A DNA stretch of 64,000 nucleotides from Parapristionchus giblindavisi (Eukaryota; Nematoda; Chromadorea; Rhabditida; Diplogasteridae), in the NCBI GenBank assembly GCA_943737045.1, contig CALSFV010000225.1, forward strand, positions 930,001 to 994,000, written 5' to 3'. The notes under the pieces are model-generated. The model saw only the letters and a program-made list of their open reading frames with translations, made no database searches and had not been told where the DNA came from. This document shows positions 1 to 11,417 of this stretch, piece by piece (the stretch's first letter is position 1; every line of letters begins with the position of its first letter). The translations under genes were made by a program, and so were the position numbers.

Positions 1-1364
1 CCCTCAGGCTATTAGAAAAGATAATTTTTTTTTAAAAACTTTAAAAAATCATAATTTCTCAAATTGTTGAGATGAATTCTAAATATCATCTGCGATGCGT
101 CTAGAGTACACAGTGCTTGCTAATTCACTATTAGCATCGAATGTGCGTTGATTCCTAAACCACTTTTTTGACACAAAATTTTGGTTTTTTCGGACAAATC
201 ATCCCTTGTTTTAGTGAGTGCCCAAAATTTCCGACCAGGTATTGTAGCCTAAGCAATTCTGCATTGATTTAACTTAAAACTGGGTTCTTCCCGATCGACC
301 ATTTTGTCGAATTTTTTTCTCGAACTTCCGTCATCGATGGTTTTCCCGAACACATGCTGTATTTTCCAAACGATTGGTGCGGAGTTGTGGTCTGCTCAAA
401 GATTAGAGGTGAGTCGAGTAAAATGACATAAGAAGCCCATCACTTAGATCAATTTGAAAATTTCGATTTTCATGACCCGGGGGTCATGGTCCGAAAATTT
501 CAAAACTTCTCAAGTTTGAAATGTTTTCATTTATGTGGCTTATTGTGAAGTAATAATAATGTGAATAATATTCAGCCAATGCTCCATTTTTTCGAAAATT
601 TTCCTTCTGAATGTGTGCGAAAAATCAGAGTTGTGTTTGCATCGGTTTCCAACTTGCTTTCTGTAACATTCTGTCATAGTACTATGCAATGTACATAATC
701 AATATGAAAATCGTTCATTTTCGAAAATTCAAAAAATTCAATTTGAGTTTTTTCATGACAAATTTCTATAATATTGCAGTTTTTCGACTCGAATGCTGCG
801 ACAATGAGCAAATGACAATGACAATGTGAAGTTTCATGATGAGTAAACGTAGTAGAACTGGAATCCCGGCATTCGGCTCACTTTTGAAAAATCGATTTCC
901 ATGATCATGGCAAAAAAATGAATTTTCGAAAATCAACGATTTTCATATTTATTGTGTACATTGCAAAGCACTTAGATAGGATGTTACAGAAAGCAAGTTG
1001 GAAACTGATTTAAACACAATTCTGATTTTTCGCACGCAATGAGAATGAAAATTTTCGAAAAAATGGTTGAAAGGAGAGATCGGCCATTGAGCATTGGCTG
1101 AATATTATTCACATCATTAGTACTTTACAATAAGCCGCATAAATGAAAACATTTCAAACTTGAGAAATTTTGAAATTTTCGGACAATGATCCAAGTGATT
1201 GGCATCTTGTGTCATTTTACTCGTCTCATCTCTAAACTTTGAGTAGACCACAATTCCGTACCAATCGTTAAGGAAATACAGCATTTGTTTTTGAAAACCA
1301 TCGATGACGGAACTTCGATCGAAAAATTCGACAAAATGGTCGATCGGGAAAAACCCAGTTTTAA

Positions 1365-1728
1365 AGAAGGGGACCCACGAGATTTGGAGTGCACTTTTGA
1401 CAAGAAGAACATGGGGCATAGGAAGTGGCATTATGTTCTCTATTAGATATGAGCGAATGGGTGCATAGAGCGTGTAGCTCAGTGGTTAGTGTTTAGCGCT
1501 AGTAACCGCGCTGCGTGGGTTCGATTCTCGTTTGCAATTTTCTTTATATGCATCCTTCAAATTCAAAAACTCGCGCCTTTCCCTGGGGGATCAATGAACT
1601 TTATGCTCGGATTACGACATTCCTGTTCACCTAAAATTTTAGAGAAAATTGTTTTTGTATACAGGGAGATGTGATCTACAGTTCTGCCTGGCCAGTTTAG
1701 TCACGAAAAAACTCGTGGGTCCCCTTCT
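1365..1728. mobile_element. TTAA-MITE carrying a tRNA-like segment, inserted in F1
   Basis: Inverted ends AGAAGGGGACCCACGAG / CTCGTGGGTCCCCTTCT are flanked by TTAA at 1361-1364 and 1729-1732. The opposite arm of F1 keeps the uninterrupted site with one TTAA at 274-277, so the boundaries and the 4 bp TTAA target duplication are read directly. The element holds a tRNA-like stretch with A-box and B-box motifs. It is the most complete member of a family found at least eight times in the window. Confidence 0.85.
1468..1535 (+). other. tRNA-like segment (pol III A/B-box motifs) inside MITE
   Basis: It contains a TAGCTCAGTGGTTAG A-box and a GGGTTCGATTC B-box at normal tRNA spacing. The D-stem and T-stem are imperfect and the 3' acceptor strand does not pair well, so it is a tRNA-derived relic, not a working tRNA gene. 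It could still act as an internal RNA polymerase III promoter. Confidence 0.6.
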
Positions 1729-2124
1729 TTAAGTTGAATCAATGCAGAATTGCTTAGGCTACAATACCTGGTCGGAAATTTTGGGCACTCACTAAAACAA
1801 GGGATGATTTGTCCGAAAAAACCTTAGGTTTAGGAATCAACGCACATTCGATGCCAATAGTGAATTAGCAAGCACTGTGTACTCTAGACGCATCGCAGAT
1901 GATACTCATCTCAACAATTTGAGAAATTACGATTTTTTAAAGTTTTTTTTTAAAAATTATTTTTTCTAATAGCCTGAGGGCACAAACAGGAAATTTCGGC
2001 CGTTTTGTGTAATAAGGGCCGGGGGCGCTCCTAACACCCAAGTATGGACTCCCAGTTCTCATTGCTAGCGCACGTGTCCGGGGGTGGTCGAATATGATCG
2101 AGTCTTAGGGAACAGGCCTCTTAA

Positions 2125-2750
2125 TGCAAATTAAAATAATATGACCACACTCTAATCATCCATTTTCATTCTATAAAATGAGAATTGATGCGAAAATAGG
2201 CATGCAGATACATTTTTGTAAATGTATTTCTATTATTTAGATTGATCAATTCGATGGACTTTGATGTAGTCGTCTTTGATACAGCACCTACTGGTTAGTA
2301 CTTTATCTTCATCTCTCGTTATCAAAGGAGGAGTTATTGATTGATGATAAAAGGGGGCGGAGCATAGGTCGAATAGCTAGGCAAAATGCGGTCAGGTTTT
2401 TCGATTTTTGACAAATTTGGCTCAAAATTCTGTCAGGTTTTTCGATTTTTGGGAAATTTTGTCTCAAAATGAGATCAGGCTTGGTTCTTTGTAACGTACT
2501 TTTCGACCTATGGGGCGGAGTTATGGATTGATGACAGAATGTGAATAATGTGTATTGATACGATCTCGATTGAGCCAAGAGATGAATCAGCGGGGATTAT
2601 TAATAGTGATTTTAAATCAATGATATGATGATATGATATGATAGTATGATGTGAATAATAATGTTAATGGGTAATAATAATAATAGTGTTAATCGGTTCT
2701 CTTTTTTTTAATACGGGGATTATACAATATACCATTATATTTCATTGCTC
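2125..2750. other. Stretch without recognised gene
   Basis: Simple AT-rich sequence. It holds a duplicated short phrase (TCAGGTTTTTCGATTTTTG near 2390 and 2435) and ATGATAT/AATAAT microsatellite-like runs around 2610-2690. No credible exon was seen. The last bases (about 2730-2750) are one half of the small MITE seen complete at 7278-7385. Confidence 0.5.
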
Positions 2751-2926
2751 AATCAATCAAAAGGCTTGGTCGACCTGGTCGGCTGTGAACACACTTCACG
2801 TGACACATTCATGTATCACGTGTTCCAATCAATAGCGCGACGTCCGATCCAGTAGATCGAACTCGCGCGTCTCTCGAGTGAGATAGTCTCTCACTAGCCC
2901 CCTTCCCTTCACTGTTCTTCGTGTGT
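2751..2926 (+). repeat. Left 176 bp terminal inverted repeat
   Basis: Pairs with 7654-7829. It contains restriction-site-like palindromes, including two CACGTG or CACGTGA words. The GC content is higher than that of the surrounding DNA. Confidence 0.85.
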
Positions 2927-2990
2927 TCGGCTGTGTTTCCCTTCTTCCTTTTTGGAAGTTTCCGTTTGTTTTCACACGTATTATCTTGCC

Positions 2991-3119
2991 TTGTCGGTAA
3001 TCCGGACCCCTTGGTCTCGTGCGCCCGCAAGTGCTTATCTGTCGGTAATCCGGACTACGGTCCCGTGCGCCTGCAGATTCTGTCGGTTATCCGGGTCATA
3101 GACCTCGAGAACCCGCAGG
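2991..3119 (+). repeat. Three imperfect 40-47 bp tandem units
   Basis: Each unit starts with TGTCGGTAATCCGG or TGTCGGTTATCCGG, runs through CGTGCGCC (or a diverged form) and ends near CCGCAG or CTGCAG. The units lie about 65 bp inside the left terminal repeat. This resembles subterminal repeats that bind transposase in some DNA transposons (inference only). Confidence 0.65.
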
Positions 3120-3321
3120 TTAACGATAGACAACTGTCGTATTTTCAGTCCTAACTAGGACCCAAAATACCGCAGAATTGATAATGTCTAATCGTAATCA
3201 CGTTTTTATCGTGCTTGATTGCTTAAAGATTATCTCATAAATCTTGATACATGCAATATCGCCGTTTCGTGATTAATTATGTTTCTCTATCATTGAGACA
3301 TTGTCAAACCATTCATTTCAG

Positions 3322-4111
3322 ATGGCAGACAGATACTGTGTCGATCAAGAGATGTTCTTCCTAGTATGGAACACGACGACGCGTAAGATGAATGGAGCAT
3401 ATAAGGTTAATCCTAGTAAATCCTAATTTTTCATATTTGATGAATTCAGGAAGCGTCGCATCCGTCGACGTCGACGATGAAGAGCCTTCGTCTGCTAATA
3501 TGAAGGCTGATCATCGCAATCCGAATAGGTTCAACAATTCGGGTTAGTATTTTATCATCATTATTATCAACTGATTGAATAAGTTGGTCAAATAATTGTA
3601 ATCATGATATTTAATCTCACTGATTTTTTTTTCAGTGCTGATCGCCTCTAATGGAAACAGAGGCGAGCTCCAGACCCAAGAGGTCTGAATGAGAGCTACT
3701 CAGTCGTGGATAGGATTGATGTACTACTCCGAGAGGGAGGCTCCATCCACCATCTCTCCAATTCTGTAGGTCTGAGACTAGGTAATATCATTAATGACAT
3801 GTACGACACATGTTATATAAATAATATCATCAGTAATGCTCCCTATTTACAGGGAGAGTCGGCATACCGCACTGGCGAGAGGCTGAACTCTCTTCAGCCT
3901 CTAAGAGGACATCTCAGCCAGGCATCTATTGTACAAGAACGGCTTGTAAGGTATGCATTACCTGATAATTGCACTAGATTATTCATGATGAATACATCTA
4001 TTCAGATCGGAGTAAGTCTACACTTACAACTCGGAGCCCATGGAGATCAAAAATGAGCGACTCATGGACAGCACTCCGAGATGCCGTGGACCTCATCAGC
4101 TTTACATGAAG
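3322..4111 (+). CDS. Putative spliced gene of unknown function inside the long-TIR element
   Basis: Best reading by splice signals and phase has four exons: 3322-3382, 3450-3542, 3674-4011 and 4037-4111. The start ATG lies directly behind a TTTCAG acceptor, as at a spliced-leader site. Exons 1-3 join in frame with strong donors (GTAAGA, GTTAGT, GTAAGT) and give about 150 residues: an N-terminal stretch, an acidic linker (VDVDDEE), then a leucine/asparagine-rich segment of about 110 residues. The last intron would be only 25 bases, which is suspicious; the frame may instead run to a stop at 4056. A further open stretch at about 4260-4458, ending at a GTTAGT donor, may be another exon but no acceptor in the right phase was found. 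I do not recognise the protein. It may be a captured host gene or a transposon-encoded factor. Confidence 0.4.
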
Positions 4112-4459
4112 GTTAGTTCACGGTTCTATCCCAAGCTCAAAATAGCAGCACGATGAATAGGAAACTAAATTGCACAAAAATAGACTGATAGTATGTCTGA
4201 CAATTTTGTTTCCTCACGATATGGTGTAGTCCTTTCAAAAGAATAAGTTGCGCAATTAGTAACTTGATATCTCCCATCCCAAAATGTGTATTGAAGGAGG
4301 GTATAGATGCTCTTTTGACCAAGGATATGGTTTTTGGATTTCAAAAACTTTGTGACTTGTATTTCACATATTCTGTCATTCCAAGAGAGACAGCTACACA
4401 TAGCAGAACCATCATATTTCAATGCAATGTTCATTGTCTGGTCGTTTCAAATGGAACGG

Positions 4460-5900
4460 TTAGTATGGTGCTAGCTAGTGATTATTGAGAAAAGGTTGTA
4501 TGAGAACATCGTTATGAAATAAGCTAATCATTTCTATCGATCCATAATGCTACACCTTTTCTTTAAAATGTTTTGCCTGCTTGATACATCCTCTCATATT
4601 TATACATATGACGTGTGTATCATGCTTACATGAATTCGCTGCCTTATCTACCTGAACAATAGTAGTTTACGCTCATTTCAGTAGATTACAGCGTCTCACT
4701 AACAATAAAGGTAGAGGAGAATGTACATTGGAAAATGCCAAAAAGTCACGTTAATCGTGATATAACGGACTGCGTTCTCCGATAATTTTTGATTCTCCGG
4801 CATTGTATGCCTTCTCGCATTCGCTTTCACACGTTTCTATGGACACTATCCATTATTGAAGCGTTGTACATATGCTATATGCAAGAATGTAAAATTCACT
4901 CTTTACAATCTTTGAGGATGTCAATCTAATAGTCAATTGTACAGTCACAATTGACACTGACACCTACATCTATTTTACTGAATTTCTATGAATCAATATT
5001 GATTCTATTTATATGAAATTCTTTATTAGACGCTAGACGAAGTTGAACGGATTCGCATTGAGTCGTTGAGTTTTAGCGAAAGAAGTTATCACGCTTTGGG
5101 TTTGACTCTCTTTTGGGTCTCGTTAAGCATATTTCTGTAATTAACGCTTCTCTGTATTGTACACGAGACATCTACAGAGACACTTTGTTCCTATAGCTAG
5201 GTTGATCAGCTATTATTTTACGATATTGCTGAACTAAGAAAGCTTAAAGGATCTGGACTTATTTATACTCAAATTGTCCACACAGTAATGCTTCGCTATA
5301 TTTAACAACCCCCATCCTATGCGCTTGCCACAAATGTTTTCCTACACGAATAGGGCCTAGTTGGCAATGATCAATTGCGAAAAAAGGTGGGGGGTACATG
5401 TTACCTAATACTATTATAGTATAGTATACTAGTGATAGTACATTGAAGTGTTAGAATTATACGTACGCTATTACATTCCTCATAAGGGGCGTAGAAAGAG
5501 TATACAAAAAATGATCTACTCCGTGGAATATGCTGTTGGGTCATTAGCTCAAACTTCTCCACAACTGCCATCTCAGTACCCGGAAGATTAAAGGCATGCA
5601 TGAGGAAAGATCATATATTTACCTAAATATTTACTAATTTTTCGTAATATTCGGTAAATTATGTCTAAATCAGTTTGCCTACGAAATGCAGTCCATAATT
5701 CTCATTTCGTTCTGACACCGCTAGTCGAGAGGTGGACACATTTACTCAAAAACGAGTGGTCCAATAGGCAGATGTTTTTCCTCCCTTATATCTATTCGAT
5801 AGGGTAATTCAAAAACTATTTGAGATGGAATATCTACCATCATAGTTTTTTTTTCCCAGAATAGAAATATCACGTCTTCGTGATTATGATTCCTTATCAA
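4460..5900. other. Stretch without recognised gene
   Basis: AT-rich DNA inside the long-TIR element. Open frames are all short and none has convincing splice borders or a recognisable motif. Confidence 0.4.
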
Positions 5901-5925
5901 TTCTGGGTGAATCGCGCAAGTCTAT

Positions 5926-6670
5926 CTATCGAGTTAAAAGGGAAAATGGTCTCGAACCCCTCTGGTGATTGTCATCAGGTACTTGTGCAAAAGTACCAAC
6001 ACTTCGTATGATAAATCTCACCGGATTCGGGGGTTTTTCTGAATCCGATGTACAGGTTCTACTAAATAGTTGAGAACCCTCAGCTAGAACACAATATTGA
6101 TTCAGCGAGATCATGGAATATATGCTGCGCTAAACATAGCTATCCAAGTATCACGTCCCTAAAATTAATCTTGAGCTATTTAGCCGAGACGAATGAATAT
6201 AAAGAATATTCAACACCTGTTTGGGGGATATATTACTTTGTTATAAATATGACAAAATAGTCGAAAAAACCTTGGATAGGAATTTGTCAGAGATTCATGA
6301 AAAGAATCTTTAATATTGATCTCGAAATCCTCTGATATTCCTCACCAACAGAACCAAAATGCGCTTTATCAGTTTCTGGGATGGTGTTGAGATCTCTGAG
6401 TCGAAGTCACACGTTCTATTGAATAGTTGATCACTCACAACTAGAATAAGACATTGATTCAGCAACGAGATCATGATAAGAATGCTGCGCAAATCCTAAA
6501 TATCCAGTAATTAATCTCGAATTAAAGCCGAATCGAATGAATAGAAAAAGCATTCAACACCATTGAAAGATGGCGGCTAATATGTATGTCTTATTATGAT
6601 AACAACAAAGAGATTAGAAAACTTGGATAGGAGTTTGGCAGAAAGATTCATGAAAGGAATCCTTTTTAAA
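5926..6670. repeat. Diverged tandem duplication, two units of about 350 bp
   Basis: About 5935-6300 and 6315-6665 share the same order of phrases: a GATTCAGC(AAC)GAGATCATG motif, ATGCTGCGC, an AATTAATCTCGA/TTGA stretch, CATTCAACACC and TTCATGAAA(A/G)GAATC. Many substitutions and small indels separate them, so the duplication is old relative to the terminal repeats. No coding reading is shared by both. Confidence 0.6.
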
Positions 6671-7277
6671 TCACCACCAAAGGCAAAATACTCCTTATTG
6701 TATACCATTACAACATTGGAGATATCATGGTATTAGAATCCAAAGAATCTTGGGGTGATTCTGTTTAACTCACGTTGAAACAGTTTATGCTGAATTTGAC
6801 AACATTTGGTCTATGCTTACCAAACCGTAGCAGAAATTTCTAGTCCAAAAACGGTCGCAATTGTCAGAATAATGGCTCTCGTAAACATTTCTATTTTCGT
6901 GCAAGAGCCACATTCAGCGAAGTACTTCCATATCTAAGAAAGTGTTTTATGTTCTATTAGTTCTATAGAATAGATAATTAGAACAAAATTAAGGATAAAA
7001 CAGATGTTTATCTCATTACTTTCCTCTATACAACCGCATAGATCGGTTTCATCTTGAACGGTTGCGCGATAGATAAAAGAAGTACTTGCTCTTTTCGGGT
7101 AAACAAATTTGTACCTCCAAAACAAGAGCAGTTTCAATTAGCAGCGCTAAAAGGCTAGAATTTCCTCTATGAAATCCTCGAACTCCCCCGATAACTCGAG
7201 CATTTCTACTAAACAGAGGGAATTTAAGACAAAGATATCAACCAGAATACAGTAAAGCAAAGGTTGTCTTTGAAAAA

Positions 7278-7385
7278 GCCTTTTGATTGATTGAGCAATG
7301 AAATATAATGTTATATTTTGCTAGATAAACGAAGTTTATTGAAGTAAAATATTTATTATAAGTCATTGCGAAATCAATCAAAGCC
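7278..7385. mobile_element. Complete 108 bp MITE, halves of which flank the long-TIR element
   Basis: Ends read AGCCTTTTGATTGATTGAGC and its approximate reverse complement GCGAAATCAATCAAAGCC. The middle matches, in reverse orientation, the right outer flank of the large element (7830-7900) joined to its left outer flank (2732-2750). The large element therefore looks as if it split or recruited such a MITE at its ends. Confidence 0.6.
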
Positions 7386-7653
7386 CTCCACACCCACCCT
7401 TGATTGATTTATAACCTTGACGTTTCTGATTCAGGAAGTCGTCTTCATCAAGGAAAGGAGAGCTGAAGATGGATTGCAATCGAAGCTTATTCGCATAAGA
7501 AGCGTTGAGAGGCTACGATAGGATTCTTCGATGAAGAAGAAGTGATCCATTTACAGAGACTATCACATTTTTCGTTATGTTTTACGAATAAATAATAATC
7601 CATATTTCACTATAAAGATTTGGATTTGTTGTCTCTGTTTCAAACACATCCTC

Positions 7654-7829
7654 ACACACGAAGAACAGTGAAGGGAAGGGGGCTAGTGAGAGACTATCTC
7701 ACTCGAGAGACGCGCGAGTTCGATCTACTGGATCGGACGTCGCGCTATTGATTGGAACACGTGATACATGAATGTGTCACGTGAAGTGTGTTCACAGCCG
7801 ACCAGGTCGACCAAGCCTTTTGATTGATT
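7654..7829 (-). repeat. Right 176 bp terminal inverted repeat
   Basis: Reverse complement of 2751-2926 with the same length and no indel noticed. Confidence 0.85.
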
Positions 7830-9815
7830 TCGCAATGACTTATAATAAATATTTTGCTTCAATAAACTTCGTTTATCTAGCAAAATATAACATTTTTAAG
7901 TCTTTTATTACTGGTGTACAGTGCACCATTGAGTATATAAAGTGATCGAAACACGATCTCACCAGGTCACACCCTTCGTCTGCTCCAATTCCCCACCATC
8001 ATCGAGAAGGGATTCTCCAGGCTGCTTTCCCTGCAGAGCACCCTCGGTCCCATGATGAATCAGGTACAGTATAAAAAATTGATTTACGCAAACAATCGAT
8101 TGATCAACACATTTACCCATTTGATTGAGAAGGAAAGAGTGAGAAACAAATAAAAATTAAAAAAATAATAATAGTAGTAATAATAATAATAGTGATAATA
8201 ATAATATATTATAGCACTTTGATGGTTTTTTTTTCAATTGAGACATTCGGAGTACAATATCGATCTATTGTGACAGTAACCCGTGGCAGATCATTGAGGA
8301 GTACGGTAGAGGCGAAGATTTAAGAGTACGGTAGGTCAACCTTATGATACTGGGATTACGTGATTACAGTAATACGCTGTTATAGTACAGTACGAGGTAG
8401 ATTGGATACGGTGGGGTTACCGCAGTCAGTCCGATGAAATTTGATCGGTCGGATTACGGTAGGAATTGGCTTTTATCGATTGATTCTCGGCAAATGCGAC
8501 CCTGCTCCGGGGTGCGCTCCATTCGGCCAGTGCGTCCAATCGAGTGTTGGGATCTTCGCGAAGCTTCTGAATCGTATCCAGCGCACTCGGCGAGCAGCGA
8601 TCACTTAATTAAAATATTATTTAATTTAAAATATTTATATTTATTTCAAAATAAATTAATTTTAAAATATATAATATTTATTTTAAAATATATTCATACA
8701 GTATAAATTTATTTCAACATATTTTAAATTTATTAAAAAATATCTAACGCCATTCCATTCAGATTTCTGAAACATTCTAAGATTAATGCTTCCTCACAAG
8801 AGGTTTTTCGAAAACAACCTAAAACCTAACTAAAATGTATTTAAAAATAATTAAATTAAAAATAAGACATTTTTAAAAATACCGTCGACTGGACTTGGGA
8901 GATTGCAGGCCCTTCAGATTGAACGAGAATTGCGTTTCGGTCTTACGCAGGGCGGAGTGACGAGGGCTTATGGAGACGATCGATGGAGACGCTTAAATAG
9001 TAATATTAAAAAAAAATTAAATTTAAAATATACAAGTTAAAATGGAAATGGTCCATGGACATTACTGGTGGGAGACAACCGCCTCGCAAAATTTTGAATA
9101 GATTACGAAAATTGGACCATTAAAGATGGGGAACCACGAAAAGAATAATTGGCTCCTACCACGACGGGAATGAGCCCCCTCATATATATACGGTAAGTAA
9201 AAAGTGTGTTTATGTTCAGTTTTCGACCGGCACTCAATCTTTGCCCTCTCATTAGGTCCCTTCCCATCTCTCTTTCTCCATTCCCTGCGCTATTGAACAT
9301 CTTTCAATCGTGATTATGTCAATCAATACGCAGAATCATTATAAAAGAAATAGTATGTGATGACTTATATGACTTTTGCGACCATCCTGTCTTCACAGTT
9401 TATCCTCGAAAATATTCGTTGCACACCACCTTTAATTTAATCCTTTCATTATTCCGGCTTTTGTCTGATAATGTGAGTAGCAGCCACATGCTCGTGAAGT
9501 TCGGAATTTTCACAGACCATCTGATTTAAAATAATAATAATAATTTTAAAAAAAAAACAGCTTGCGATTAGACGTGTCATGAACTGCGAGAGACAGAGGA
9601 ACTACTACGGTAACTACTATCGATTGGTTCAGATATCGTAGTCGCCGGGAGAATGATCACGGAGTCACTGGGATAATTGATTATTGACAATTGAATTATT
9701 TACTTAATTTGAGAGAAAATAATTTAATTTTAGTCTCAAAATCCTTGAGAGGGTTTTTGAAAATCTTTGAGTGCGCGAAAATAATCATCTTTTATCTTTT
9801 TTTCTGAAATTTTTT
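7830..9815. other. Gene-poor AT-rich region
   Basis: One exon-like open stretch (about 7966-8060, ending CAG before GTACAG) follows a CTCACCAG acceptor, but nothing around it continues the frame. AAT-type microsatellite lies at 8150-8215 and long A/T runs at 8600-8760 and 9005-9040. No recognised gene or complete transposon was seen. Confidence 0.4.
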
Positions 9816-9818
9816 AAA

Positions 9819-9930
9819 GGCACACACCGAGCTAATTTGAAATTCTCTGCTCTGGCAACACTCTCTCGTAAACAAAAGAAAGCGAGAGCGCATTGCCAGA
9901 GCGTAGAGTTTCAAATTTGCGCGGGGTGTT
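9819..9930. mobile_element. Hairpin MITE, about 110 bp
   Basis: Arms read GCTCTGGCAACACTCTCTCG and its partner CGAGAGCGCATTGCCAGAGC around a short AAACAAAAG loop, with outer flanks AATTTGAAA / TTTCAAATT. Related copies lie at 26893-27010, 45236-45290 and 48236-48330, and a fragment at 50274-50318. No target duplication is clear. Confidence 0.6.
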
Positions 9931-10197
9931 ATTTCAAAGATGCCGGTACGAACTGTAACTCGTGAATGAGAACTAATTCAATCAGAACTCTAATCTGAGA
10001 AACCATTCTTCGGAAATACGGTAATAGAACCCTTTCGTGCGGAACGCAATCTTTGAGAACCGTTTTGACTAAAACCCTGATCAAAGAATGTCTGACTCTC
10101 CTCACCGGAAGCCACTGAAAAATCGATAATATTTGTGAAAAATCGATGATTTTCTTTTTTATGCTTTTGTTATGTAAAATAAGTAGAGATGGCAATT

Positions 10198-10335
10198 CGA
10201 GCGTTGCGGGCCCGCAATGAATTTGACTTTTTTATTGTTAATGATTGCGGACCCGCAGTGCGGTGTAAAATCATTGCGGGCACGCAAACTCAGAGGGAGA
10301 GGAGGGGAAGCAATTGCGGGCCCGCAATGACTACT
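10198..10335. repeat. GC-rich palindromic repeats
   Basis: The word TTGCGGGCCCGCAATGA and close variants occur four times in 130 bp, each centred on a GGGCCC palindrome or a degenerate form. They stand out sharply from the AT-rich surroundings. Function unknown. Confidence 0.6.
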
Positions 10336-10377
10336 TTATTCCTACCTTAAAAGGCAGATTTCAGAATCAGATTTCAA

Positions 10378-11020
10378 AGTCAGAGTCAGAGTCAGAATCA
10401 GAATGAGAGTCAGAGTCAGAATCAGAGTCAGAGTCAGAGTCAGAGTCAGAGTCAAAGTCAGAATCAGAGTCAGAGTCAGAGTCAGAATCAGAGTTAGAGT
10501 CAGAGTCAGAGTCATAATCAGAGTTAGAGTCAGAGTCAGAGTCAGAGTCAGAGTCAGAGTCAGAATCAGAGTTAGAGTCAGAGTCAGAGTCAGAGTCAGA
10601 GTCAGAGTCAGAGTCAGAATCAGAGTCAGAGTCAGAGTCAGAGTCAGAGTCAGAGTCAGAGTCGGAGTCAGAATCAGAGACAGAGTCGAGTCAGAGTCAG
10701 AGTCGGAGTCAGAATCAGAGACAAAGTCAGAATCAGAGTCAGAATCAGAGTCAGAATCAGAATCAGAGTCAGAATCAGAGTCAGAGTCAGAATCAGAATC
10801 AGAGTCGGAGTCAGAATCAGAGACAAAGTCAGAATCAGAGTCAGAATCGGAGTCAGAGTCAGAGTCAGAGTCAGAATCAGAGTCAGAGTCAGAATCAGAA
10901 TCAGAGTCAGAGTCAGATTCAGAGTCAGAATCAGAGTCAGAGTCAGAGTCAGAGTCAGAGTCAGAATCAGAGTCGGAGTCAGAATCAGAGACAGAGTCAG
11001 AGTGGGAGTCAGAATCAGAT
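10378..11020. repeat. Hexanucleotide satellite (AGAGTC)n
   Basis: About 640 bp of AGAGTC units with AGAATC, AGAGTT and GGAGTC variants. It is open in several frames on both strands because the repeat lacks stop words, giving Ser-Glu, Arg-Val or Leu-Thr dipeptide runs. I treat it as satellite DNA and not as a gene: there are no flanking exons or start context and frame changes occur inside it. Confidence 0.9.
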
Positions 11021-11417
11021 CTTTTGGAAAATTTTCAAAACTAATGAAGTAGACAGCCATCATCGCCATCGAATTCTGTCCTAGGAGCCCAATTTTCATA
11101 CCTCTAGCTCTACCATGGACCGAGAACGGCTTGAAAACGTGATCTTACCGTAATCCCGCCCAGGCGTCGCGGGACCACTGGAGCCAAAATGACTATGCCT
11201 ATCTTCATCAGCATGGTCGATAACCCCTATACACAAGTTTTGAGGGTATCAAAATTTTTGACCTGTGCCAACCCTTGTTCGACTCGAACACAAACGGCTT
11301 CTTAAATGTCAAACGGCTTCTTAAATATTTGTTTGGTATGAAACGGTGAAGGTGAGACCTTGATTCAGCAAGGAACGCGCTAACAAATTAATGACTATGA
11401 TGGGGACGAGGTGTTGG
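11021..11417. other. Stretch without recognised gene
   Basis: No open frame of note, no inverted repeat seen. It contains a short doubled phrase AAACGGCTTCTTAAAT near 11288-11325. Confidence 0.4.

Larger units (their letters stand above)
1..2120. mobile_element. Palindromic foldback element F1, TTAA-flanked, left end outside window
   Basis: Bases 1-30 are the reverse complement of about 1950-1980, and the two arms continue inward to a centre near 830. The right end runs on through a conserved terminal block (about 1980-2120) ending GGCCTC next to TTAA at 2121-2124. The same terminal block recurs near 32.6, 34.6, 35.0, 35.5, 36.6 and 47.3 kb, so this is a repeated family. The matching left terminal block must lie before base 1. 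No transposase is visible in the arms; the short frames between 1117 and 1431 are arm sequence. It is probably non-autonomous, mobilised by a piggyBac-type enzyme judging from TTAA (inference). Confidence 0.8.
2751..7829. mobile_element. 5.1 kb element with 176 bp terminal inverted repeats and a spliced cargo gene
   Basis: Bases 2751-2926 and 7654-7829 are reverse complements of equal length (176 bp) with essentially no mismatches seen by eye. The tips read AATCAATCAAAAGGC. The 5.08 kb body has no recognisable transposase, integrase or polymerase. It holds a short tandem repeat next to the left terminal repeat, a likely spliced gene on the + strand (3322-4111), a diverged tandem duplication and an internal small MITE. 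Flanks are the two halves of that MITE, so the exact insertion site and target duplication cannot be read. Near identity of the repeats indicates recent activity or gene conversion. Confidence 0.75.

Noticed and set aside
1468..1535. Functional tRNA gene
   Set aside because: Boxes are present but the stems do not pair fully, and the segment recurs inside mobile elements.
10378..11020. CRISPR-like array
   Set aside because: Six-base head-to-tail repeats without unique spacers, in a eukaryotic context.
10403..11044. 213-residue frame of Arg-Val then Ser-Glu repeats, and a 141-residue Leu-Thr frame opposite
   Set aside because: Product of an AGAGTC satellite that happens to lack stop words; no exon borders or unique sequence.
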